Assembly (NCBI GenBank): GCA_900772695.1
Contig: CAAGRO010000438.1
Span: 1 to 5,846, forward strand
Length of the DNA: 5,846 nucleotides
Direction of reading: 5' to 3'
Origin: an uncultured Oribacterium sp.
GTDB taxonomy: Bacteria > Bacillota > Clostridia > Lachnospirales > Lachnospiraceae
A program made the translations under genes and the position numbers. How positions within the stretch are numbered: position 1 is the first letter of the stretch; each line of letters opens with the position of its first letter. The notes under the pieces were generated by a model, which was given only the letters and a program-made list of their open reading frames with translations, had not been told where the DNA came from and made no database searches. Positions 1 through 5,439 of this stretch are shown here, piece by piece.

Positions 1-55
1 GAACCCGGGATTCAGCCGTGAGAGGGCTGCGTCTTAGCCTCTTGACCAATCCGCC
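1..55 (-). tRNA. tRNA-Glu (anticodon CUC), 3' end cut by the window edge
   Basis: Read on the minus strand from 55 to 1, this gives a tRNA 5' portion: acceptor strand GGCGGAT, then TG, a D arm closed by GTC/GAC, an anticodon stem CAGCC/GGCTG around loop CTCTCAC, and a short variable region. The start of the T arm (CCGGG, TTC) runs off the window. In the 7-base loop the anticodon is CTC (positions 22-20), which reads GAG. The GTCAAG and TAAGAC D-arm features resemble known bacterial tRNA-Glu genes. About 20 nt of the T loop and 3' acceptor strand are missing, so acceptor pairing and an encoded CCA cannot be checked. It has its own promoter and lies downstream of the aroA terminator. Confidence 0.9.
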
Positions 56-84
56 ATATTTGTGTCGCTCAAGGCGACTCGATT

Positions 85-113
85 ACTATATCAGTCACCC
101 TCACAAAAGTCAA
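85..113 (-). promoter_or_regulatory. Sigma-A-type promoter of the tRNA-Glu gene
   Basis: On the minus strand, TTGACT (113-108) and TATAGT (90-85) each match the sigma-A consensus at 5 of 6 positions and are separated by exactly 17 bases. Initiation is expected near 78, giving a precursor leader of about 23 nt before the mature tRNA 5' end at 55. That leader contains a GTCGC/GCGAC hairpin (78-64) starting at the predicted first nucleotide. Confidence 0.8.
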
Positions 114-122
114 CCACTTTTT

Positions 123-152
123 AAAAAATTTCCGAGCCCCCGGAGGGGCTCG
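123..152 (-). terminator. Intrinsic terminator after aroA
   Basis: The minus strand folds into a perfect 8-bp GC-rich stem, CGAGCCCC (152-145) with GGGGCTCG (140-133), closed by a TCCG tetraloop. The sequence GAAA and then six T (128-123) follow. The U-run starts four bases after the stem, slightly further than ideal. It lies 7 bases past the aroA stop and separates aroA from the tRNA promoter. Confidence 0.8.
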
Positions 153-159
153 ATGATCG

Positions 160-1488
160 TCACAGCAGATGATCCAGATCGTCGTAGAACGTCGGATATG
201 AAATATTGATGCAGTCCGCGTCGAGCAGCTCGACAGCGGTGCGCTCATCACCGGCGAGGGCGAGGACCGCGAAGGTCATCGCGATACGGTGGTCCTTATG
301 CGTATCGATGGTAGCAGAGCCGACACGAAGGCCACTGCCCTGCCCCTCGATGATCATGCCATCTTCCGTTTCCTCTGCGGAGATGCCGAGTGCCCGCAGA
401 CCCTCAACCATCACGGCGATGCGGTTCGATTCCTTCACCTTCAGCTCCTGTGCATCACGGAAGACCGTGCGACCATCCGCACCCGCGGCGACCGCGGCGA
501 TGACCGGCAGCTCATCGATGAGACGCGGAATCATCGCACCCGAGATTTCGGTGCCGTGAAGCGACGCACTGTAGCGGACATGGAGATCCGCGACATCCTC
601 GAAGCCGGCGAGGCGACGGTTCTCCAGCGTGATGTCCGCGCCCATCGCGGCATACGCATCCAGGATACCCGCACGGGTTTCATTGATGCCGACGTTCCGG
701 ATGAGCACATCCGAGCCCGGCACGAGCAGCGCCGCCGAGATGAAGTAGGCCGCCGAGGAGATGTCCCCCGGTACCTCCAGGGTCTCCGGCAGCGCGGTGA
801 GCTTCGCCCCCGGCTGCAGCGTGATCTCCGCCCGTCCATCCGGAAGCATCCGGGTGGAGACATTGGCCCCCAGCGCACGGAGCATCCGCTCACTATGGTC
901 GCGGGACAGAGCCGGCTCGATGACCGTGGTCGGCCCCTCGGCATAGAGACCGGCGAACAGAATCGAGGACTTCACCTGAGCACTGGCAACCGGCGAGTGA
1001 TACGTGATCCCGTGCAGCTTCTGCCCACGGATCGCGAGCGGCGCGCAGCCGTTCTCACGGATTGAGCGGATGTCCGCGCCCATGTCCTGAAGCGGTGTCA
1101 TGATGCGCTTCATCGGGCGCTTCTGTATGCTCTCATCCCCGGTCAGCTCCGAGTCGAAGTCCTGCGCGGACAGGATACCGGAAATCAGCCGCGTCGTGGT
1201 ACCGGAGTTTCCGCAGTCGAGCATCCCATCCGGCTTCTGTAAACCACGAAGACCGCGGCCGTGAATCACGACCTCGGTCTCACGCTGGTTAAGCTCGATG
1301 GCGATACCCATACGTCGGAAGCAGCCGATCGTCGAGAGACAGTCCGCACCATTCAGGAAACCGGTCACGTGGGTGTCGCCCTCACTGAGCGCGCCCAGCA
1401 TGACGGCACGATGCGAAATGCTCTTGTCTCCCGGCACCGTCAGGCGCCCCTTCAGGGGATGCTGTGCTGCATGTATGGTTTTCTTCAT
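160..1488 (-). CDS. aroA: 3-phosphoshikimate 1-carboxyvinyltransferase (EPSP synthase)
   Basis: The 442-residue product is a full-length EPSP synthase. This cytoplasmic enzyme joins shikimate-3-phosphate and phosphoenolpyruvate in the sixth step of the chorismate pathway. Motifs appear in the right order: GDKSISHR (20-27), GNSGTTTR (93-100), KRPMKR (123-128), SAQVK (169-173), RDHSER (196-201), PGDISSAAYF (240-249), catalytic-region Asp325 in LIDE, KESNR (352-356) and HKDHR (397-401). The RDHSER and RPMKR forms resemble class II (Bacillus/Staphylococcus-like) enzymes. The residue equivalent to E. coli Gly96 is still Gly, and the Pro101 equivalent is Leu. The ATG overlaps the TGA of the upstream kinase-like gene by one base (TGATG). 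An AGAGG at 1505-1501 sits 12 bases upstream, so translation is probably coupled. The gene ends in TGA just before an intrinsic terminator. No frameshift or missing motif is seen. Confidence 0.97.
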   Translation of the reverse strand: MKKTIHAAQHPLKGRLTVPGDKSISHRAVMLGALSEGDTHVTGFLNGADCLSTIGCFRRMGIAIELNQRETEVVIHGRGLRGLQKPDGMLDCGNSGTTTRLISGILSAQDFDSELTGDESIQKRPMKRIMTPLQDMGADIRSIRENGCAPLAIRGQKLHGITYHSPVASAQVKSSILFAGLYAEGPTTVIEPALSRDHSERMLRALGANVSTRMLPDGRAEITLQPGAKLTALPETLEVPGDISSAAYFISAALLVPGSDVLIRNVGINETRAGILDAYAAMGADITLENRRLAGFEDVADLHVRYSASLHGTEISGAMIPRLIDELPVIAAVAAGADGRTVFRDAQELKVKESNRIAVMVEGLRALGISAEETEDGMIIEGQGSGLRVGSATIDTHKDHRIAMTFAVLALAGDERTAVELLDADCINISYPTFYDDLDHLL

Positions 1489-2126
1489 CAGTCGATAAAT
1501 CCTCTCATCGTCATGTAGTTCTTCATCAGGACTTCCATCTCATCGTAGTCGATGCGGCTCGCATTGATCATCAGATCATAATTATCCGGCTGCATCCAGT
1601 CCTCACCGGTGTAGTACTTATGGTACTCTCTCCGCTCCTTATCGATCTTCCGGATACGACGGAGGGCCTCCTCCTCGTTCACCTTATCGTAGTCCATCGC
1701 GCGCTTGATGCGGGTCACGAGATCTGCATAGACGAAGAAATCGACGTGGTTCTTCATATCCGCCTCGGTCAGGATGTAATTACTGCAGCGACCGGCGATG
1801 ATGCAGCTCTCCTTCGAGGCGATATCACGAATCACCTCTGCCTGGAAGCGGAACAGATTCTCCGGCGAGACGATGTTCTCCTGCGTATTCGGCTTCCCGA
1901 TGTCCGGCTTCAGACCATACAGTGCCTTAAACAGGAAGTTCCGTCCGGCCTTCTCGTCCGCCATACGGAAGTACTGCTCACCGATCGCGGTTTTCTCCGA
2001 GGTGAGCTTCAGAATATCATCATCATAAAAATGAATGCCGAGATCCTCCGCGAGACGCTTGCCTACGAGACGTCCGCCGGAACCATACTGTCTGCCGATC
2101 GTAATGACGAATTGCTTCTTAATCAT
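1488..2126 (-). CDS. Cytidylate kinase-like protein (Cytidylate_kin2 type)
   Basis: A 212-residue cytoplasmic protein resembling the cytidylate kinase-like family (Pfam Cytidylate_kin2). It opens with a beta strand and glycine-rich loop, VITIGRQYGSGGRLVG (7-22), followed by FYDDDIL (33-39). Next come SCIIAGRCSNYIL (107-119), a charged lid-like helix region rich in Arg and Lys (about 139-174) and YDLMINAS (183-190). The glycine loop lacks the Lys-Ser/Thr of a classical Walker A motif, a family trait as I recall it, so nucleotide kinase activity is inferred from homology and not shown. The start is well supported: AGGAGG (2137-2132) lies 5 bases before the ATG. Its own promoter lies upstream and aroA overlaps its stop, so the two form a small operon. 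It is shorter than, and distinct from, true Cmk (about 220-230 residues with GSGKS), so I give no gene symbol. Confidence 0.85.
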   Translation of the reverse strand: MIKKQFVITIGRQYGSGGRLVGKRLAEDLGIHFYDDDILKLTSEKTAIGEQYFRMADEKAGRNFLFKALYGLKPDIGKPNTQENIVSPENLFRFQAEVIRDIASKESCIIAGRCSNYILTEADMKNHVDFFVYADLVTRIKRAMDYDKVNEEEALRRIRKIDKERREYHKYYTGEDWMQPDNYDLMINASRIDYDEMEVLMKNYMTMRGFID

Positions 2127-2162
2127 AGTTGCCTCCTGATGTGATTACCTGTTGATACTATA

Positions 2163-2192
2163 ATTATATACCATTTGAAACCCGCGTTACAA
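2163..2192 (-). promoter_or_regulatory. Promoter of the kinase-like gene/aroA operon
   Basis: A perfect TATAAT (2168-2163) lies 18 bases downstream of TTGTAA (2192-2187, 4 of 6 matches to TTGACA) on the minus strand. Initiation is expected near 2156, about 30 bases before the ATG at 2126. The -35 box is only 7 bases past the trpZ stop. I see no terminator hairpin between trpZ and this promoter, so readthrough from the transporter genes is also possible. Confidence 0.75.
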
Positions 2193-2198
2193 TATTTA

Positions 2199-3014
2199 TC
2201 AGATACCTTCCTTCGTCGAAAGGAGGATACGGTCGTTGTTCATCTCCTTGCCGGCACCCTCGGCGAAGCGCTCGAGAAGATCGTTGACACTCATCTTCGC
2301 TCTTTCCTCACCACGTACGTCGAAGACAATGTTTCCGCTGTTCATCATCAGTGTCCGGTTACCGAGCTCCAGCGCCTGGTTCATGTTGTGGGTGACCATG
2401 AGGCAGCTGATGTTCCGCTCCTTCACGATCTTCTTCGTCAGCTCCAGTACCTTCTTCGCCGTCGACGGATCGAGGGCCGCCGTGTGCTCATCGAGGAGCA
2501 GGATCTTCGGCGTGACCATGGTGGCCATCAGCAGGGTCAGGGCCTGGCGCTGTCCACCGGACAGGAGTCCCACCGGCTGGCTCATCCGGTCCTCGAGTCC
2601 CATGTCAAGAAGCGACAGCTGCTCCCGGAAGGCCTCGCGGTCCTTCTTCGTCACGTAGCTGAAGAGTCCCTTCTTATGCTCGCTGGCACGAAGATAGGCC
2701 ACCGACAGGTTCTCCTCGATCGTCATGTGCGGTGCCGTGCCCATCAGCGGATCCTGGAAAAGGCGGCCGATGTAGCGGCTGCGGACATGCTCCGGAACGA
2801 AGGTGATGTCCTCTCCGTCGAGCTCGATGAAACCGGAGTCCGTGTAGAAGCTCCCGGCGATGGCATTGAACAGCGTCGACTTGCCGGCGCCGTTCGAACC
2901 GACGATGGTGGCGAAATCCCCATCCTCGAGGGTGAGACAGAGATCCGAGATGGCACGCTTTTCGTTGACGGTGCCGGCATTGAAGGTCTTAAAGATATGT
3001 TCGATTTTCAGCAT
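2199..3014 (-). CDS. trpZ: ABC importer ATPase, predicted tryptophan uptake (COG1101-like)
   Basis: The 271-residue nucleotide-binding subunit should power the importer formed with TrpY and TrpX at the cytoplasmic face. All ABC motifs are intact: Walker A GSNGAGKST (39-47), Q-loop Gln87 in LFQDP, signature LSGGQRQ (151-157), Walker B ILLLDE (171-176) followed by HTAALDP, and the switch His209 in VTHN. The DEHTAALDP form, where most ABC ATPases have DEP, fits the COG1101 family. I chose the ATG at 3014 because GGAGG (3027-3023) lies 8 bases upstream and the protein then begins MLKIEHIFKTF, as relatives do. The same frame opens 14 codons earlier, inside trpY, with no ribosome-binding site. Only one base separates the trpY TGA from this ATG, implying coupled translation. 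Substrate assignment rests on the T-box and gene set, not on this subunit. Confidence 0.92.
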   Translation of the reverse strand: MLKIEHIFKTFNAGTVNEKRAISDLCLTLEDGDFATIVGSNGAGKSTLFNAIAGSFYTDSGFIELDGEDITFVPEHVRSRYIGRLFQDPLMGTAPHMTIEENLSVAYLRASEHKKGLFSYVTKKDREAFREQLSLLDMGLEDRMSQPVGLLSGGQRQALTLLMATMVTPKILLLDEHTAALDPSTAKKVLELTKKIVKERNISCLMVTHNMNQALELGNRTLMMNSGNIVFDVRGEERAKMSVNDLLERFAEGAGKEMNNDRILLSTKEGI

Positions 3015-3015
3015 C

Positions 3016-3960
3016 TCATCTACCTCCCTGCATGGACTTACGTTCACGGATCGCACTCATCTGCTTATGCTTGAATGCGACGAGCTCCTTCGCCCGCGGT
3101 GCGGCGATGGCCACCGCGACGATCACCGCCGACACCAGCTTGAAGGCCTCGGTCGGCACATTGAGACGCAGCGCGATGGAGATGATGAAGCGGTAGAGGC
3201 AGGAGCCGACGACCATACCAAAGATCCGCGCCATCATCTTCCGCTTTCCGAAGAGGGTCTCGCCGATGACGAGGGACGCGAGGGCGATCGTGACCATACC
3301 GGTACCGAGGTTGATGTCACAGGTTTTGTTGTACTGTGCGATGAGGCATCCGGCCAGACCGGTGATTGCATTGGCCACACAGAGACCGACCGTAATCGTG
3401 AACGCCGGGTTAATCGAGGACGCACGGACCATCGCCGGGCTGTCACCCGTCGCACGGATCGAGAGACCGAGGGTCGTGCTCAGGAACCAGCGGATCAGCA
3501 GGCAGACCACGAGGACGAGTACCGCGAGAAGGATCAGCTTGTTCCAGCTCGCGAAGGCCTTACTGCTGCTCAGCTTTCCGAAGAGTGTGAAGATCGTGTC
3601 CGTGCCGAAGATGGAGACATTTGAGCTGAAGCCCATGACGGCCAGGTTCACGGTATACAGACCCGTGTTCACGATGATACCCGCGAGGATGCTCTCGACG
3701 CCGAGCTTCGTCTGCAGAAACGCCGTCACGAAGCCGGAGCAGACACCCGCTGCCATCGCCGCAAAAATCGCGAGGAAGGGATGACCTGCGATGGTCACGA
3801 CCGCACCCACCGCGCAGCCGAGGGTGTAGCAGCCGTCGGTCGAAAGATCACAGATATTCAGGATGGAATAGCTAATAAACAGTGAAAGCGCCACCAGTGA
3901 GTAGACGAGACCTACCTCCAGTGCCGTGCGGATGATGCCCGCTGTGAGAAAACCAGTCAA
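3016..3960 (-). CDS. trpY: ABC importer permease, predicted tryptophan uptake (COG4120-like)
   Basis: A 314-residue integral membrane protein of the BPD_transp_2 (LivH/RbsC-like) superfamily, closest in pattern to COG4120 permeases. About eight or nine hydrophobic segments are visible, near 13-33, 42-60, 62-82, 90-110, 141-160, 187-208, 221-236, 245-264 and 274-288. Family marks include DLSTDGCYTLG (38-48), the cytoplasmic ATPase-coupling loop TLGLSIRATGDSPAMVRA (163-180), and GLAGCLIAQYNKTCDINLGTG (201-221). The tail is basic. The start is TTG at 3960, with AGGAGG (3975-3970) 9 bases upstream. An ATG at 3968 lies only one base after the Shine-Dalgarno sequence and opens a 3-codon frame that stops across the TTG. 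The gene is separated from trpX by a terminator, palindromes and a promoter, and leads directly into trpZ. Confidence 0.92.
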   Translation of the reverse strand: MTGFLTAGIIRTALEVGLVYSLVALSLFISYSILNICDLSTDGCYTLGCAVGAVVTIAGHPFLAIFAAMAAGVCSGFVTAFLQTKLGVESILAGIIVNTGLYTVNLAVMGFSSNVSIFGTDTIFTLFGKLSSSKAFASWNKLILLAVLVLVVCLLIRWFLSTTLGLSIRATGDSPAMVRASSINPAFTITVGLCVANAITGLAGCLIAQYNKTCDINLGTGMVTIALASLVIGETLFGKRKMMARIFGMVVGSCLYRFIISIALRLNVPTEAFKLVSAVIVAVAIAAPRAKELVAFKHKQMSAIRERKSMQGGR

Positions 3961-3991
3961 GGGTTCATACCTCCTAAAAAAAGATAGCTAT

Positions 3992-4020
3992 ATTGTAGCA
4001 GATTTTCTTTATGGGGTCAG
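3992..4020 (-). promoter_or_regulatory. Internal promoter for trpY-trpZ
   Basis: On the minus strand, TACAAT (3997-3992, 5 of 6) is preceded by an extended -10 TGC (4000-3998). A -35-like CTGACC (4020-4015, 4 of 6) lies 17 bases upstream. The -35 is formed by the core of a GGGGTCAGACCCC palindrome. Initiation is expected near 3985, giving a 5' untranslated region of about 25 bases that begins with a run of seven U (3982-3976) just before the AGGAGG. The trpX terminator upstream makes a promoter here likely. Confidence 0.65.
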
Positions 4021-4080
4021 ACCCCATTACAAATTTCTTACGCTGTCGTAACCTTTTCGTAAGAGGGTCAGACCCCATTA
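4011..4080 (+). repeat. REP-like palindrome doublet
   Basis: A 16-bp direct repeat, GGGTCAGACCCCATTA, occurs at 4014-4029 and 4065-4080, offset by 51 bases. The first copy is a 7-bp-arm palindrome, ATGGGGT-CAG-ACCCCAT (4011-4027). The second keeps only GGGT-CAG-ACCC (4065-4075). Between them an inverted repeat, TCTTACG (4036-4042) and CGTAAGA (4058-4064), ends exactly where the second copy begins. The whole is a compact set of three hairpins, like paired extragenic palindromes. From memory, GGGGTCAGACCCC-type palindromes recur in many bacterial genomes, sometimes near REP-associated Y1 transposases, but no transposase gene is in this window. Confidence 0.7.
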
Positions 4081-4092
4081 TGAAAGTCTTAA

Positions 4093-4121
4093 GAAAAAGG
4101 CTGCCGTTTGCGCGACAGCCT
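4093..4121 (-). terminator. Intrinsic terminator after trpX
   Basis: The minus strand forms a 9-bp stem, AGGCTGTCG (4121-4113) with CGGCAGCCT (4106-4098), including one G-U pair, around loop CGCAAA. The hairpin runs into TTTTTC and further T. It lies about 80 bases past the trpX stop, so a large share of trpX transcripts should end before trpY. A weaker upstream hairpin, CTTCCGA (4151-4157) with TCGGGAAG (4175-4182), one base bulged, lies in the same 3' untranslated region. Confidence 0.82.
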
Positions 4122-4198
4122 CTGTGATGCTTTATGTCTGCTCCGCTCCTCTTCCGAGACGAAGCTTTTCAGATTCGGGAAGCATCGAAATCACCAAT

Positions 4199-5317
4199 TT
4201 AGTTTGCAAATTCCTTCTCAGTCTTCGTCTCAACGATCTGTGTGCAGAGATCCTGGATCTCAGACTTTACAGTATCGAGGGAAAGGCCCAGGGCCTCGCA
4301 GCTGTCGGTGTTAATCGTCGCGATACCATTATCGAAGGTCTTGACCGCAAGGCTTGCCGTATCCTTACCATCGAGAAGAATCTCCGCTACGGTATCTGCC
4401 GTTGCGACACCGAGGTTCGAATAGTCGACACCATAGCCCATGAAGGCACCGTTCAGTGCGAAGGAATCCGCGCCTGCGTAGTGCGGGATGCCCGCCTCGA
4501 GGAACTTCTCATAGATACCAAGCTCGGCCTGCTGGATCGTGTTGTCGGTCGGCGTAAATACAGCATCGACCCCCTCTGCAACGAGCGCATCGGCCGCCGC
4601 CTGAACCTCATCGGTCTTCGTACCGGTCTTCTCGATGTACTTGATGCCCTTGCCATCGAGGTACTTCTTCGCATCCTCGATCGGCTGCTTCGAGGAATCC
4701 TCGGAGTTGGAGTACAGAAGTCCGACATAATCCGTGTCCGGATTGACCGCCAGCATGAGATCCATGATCGCATTCGTGTTCAGTGCATCCGAGGTTCCGG
4801 TAATGTTAGCGCCCGGTGCATCCATGGACGCAACCAGCTTCGCAGATACCGGATCCGATACAGCGGAGAATACCACCGGGATATCCTGGCCTTCCACTGC
4901 CGACTGTACGACCTGAGCGGCCGGGGTCGCGATCGGGATGATGATGTCTACATCATCCGAAATCAGCTGGCTCGCAATCTGGTTCAGCACCGTCGCATCG
5001 CCCTGACCATTGAAGGTGTAATCCTTATAATTGAAGCTGACGCCCTTCTCCTCGGAAAGCTTATCCAGCTCCTTCTCTACATTCTCCTCGATCTGATTGA
5101 GGGACGGATGATCCATGAACTGAATGATACCGACCTTATATTCCTTACCCGCCTCTGCAGCGGCCTCAGTAGCGGCTGCCGTATCAGCTGCAGCTGCGCT
5201 GGTCTCCGCCTTCGTCTCCGCAGCCGTCGTCGCGGTCGGAGCCCCGGACGAACCACAAGCGCCCAGTGTCGCTGCCATCAGTGCTGCCATCGTCGCTGCC
5301 ATAAACTGCTTCTTCAT
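4199..5317 (-). CDS. trpX: ABC transporter substrate-binding lipoprotein, predicted tryptophan binding (COG2984-like)
   Basis: A 372-residue extracytoplasmic binding protein. It begins with a lipoprotein signal peptide: MKKQ, an Ala/Met-rich hydrophobic stretch and the lipobox LGAC, with Cys21 as the predicted lipidated residue. An Ala/Thr/Glu-rich flexible linker (about 22-57) tethers it to the membrane. The periplasmic-binding-fold part follows and matches the ABC_sub_bind family: VGIIQFMDHPSL (62-73), IPVVFSAVSDP (146-156), NITGTSD (171-177), LLYSNSED (200-207), PTDNTI (256-261) and GVDYSNLG (296-303). I chose the ATG at 5317 because GGAGG (5330-5326) lies 8 bases upstream and the signal peptide starts there. 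The frame is open 51 codons further upstream but would translate the T-box terminator. The gene lies directly downstream of a Trp-specifier T-box, which supports tryptophan as ligand. The ligand itself cannot be read from the protein. Confidence 0.93.
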   Translation of the reverse strand: MKKQFMAATMAALMAATLGACGSSGAPTATTAAETKAETSAAAADTAAATEAAAEAGKEYKVGIIQFMDHPSLNQIEENVEKELDKLSEEKGVSFNYKDYTFNGQGDATVLNQIASQLISDDVDIIIPIATPAAQVVQSAVEGQDIPVVFSAVSDPVSAKLVASMDAPGANITGTSDALNTNAIMDLMLAVNPDTDYVGLLYSNSEDSSKQPIEDAKKYLDGKGIKYIEKTGTKTDEVQAAADALVAEGVDAVFTPTDNTIQQAELGIYEKFLEAGIPHYAGADSFALNGAFMGYGVDYSNLGVATADTVAEILLDGKDTASLAVKTFDNGIATINTDSCEALGLSLDTVKSEIQDLCTQIVETKTEKEFAN

Positions 5318-5394
5318 AATATTTACCTCCATGATGTCGGGCCCACGCCCAAAGTAGATGTTCAACTGGAGCTGATCGAAATATGAATGATCCA

Positions 5395-5439
5395 GAAATA
5401 AAATAAAGCCCCATGCGGAGATTTCTCTCTGCATGAGGC
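5395..5439 (-). terminator. Regulated intrinsic terminator of the T-box
   Basis: The stem is GCCTCATGC (5439-5431) with GCATGGGGC (5416-5408), 9 bp with one G-U pair. It is extended past an A/C mismatch by GAGA/TCTC closed by a GAAA tetraloop. The tail TTTATTTTATTTC follows. The 5' arm shares CTCAT with the antiterminator, so the two folds exclude each other, as expected for an ON-type T-box switched by uncharged tRNA. Confidence 0.9.

Noticed and set aside
289..1065. A 258-codon Arg-rich open frame on the plus strand, opposite aroA
   Set aside because: It is a shadow of aroA. It has a low-complexity charged composition and no start signals or domain.
3015..3056. A 14-codon N-terminal extension of trpZ into trpY
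   Set aside because: There is no ribosome-binding site for the upstream ATG. The ATG at 3014 has a strong one and fits the normal start of ABC ATPases.
2175..3074. A 299-codon open frame on the plus strand, opposite trpZ
   Set aside because: It is an antisense shadow of the ATPase gene caused by high GC. The composition is unlike a protein family, while the minus strand has every ABC motif intact.
4011..4080. The two 16-bp repeats as a minimal CRISPR array or insertion-sequence ends
   Set aside because: There are only two copies, both palindromic, with a structured spacer. There is no cas gene, transposase or target duplication.
4124..5386. A 420-codon open frame on the plus strand, opposite trpX
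   Set aside because: It mirrors trpX, has an Arg/Leu/Ile-rich sequence with no recognisable domain, and has no ribosome-binding site. Its 3' end runs into the trpX leader.
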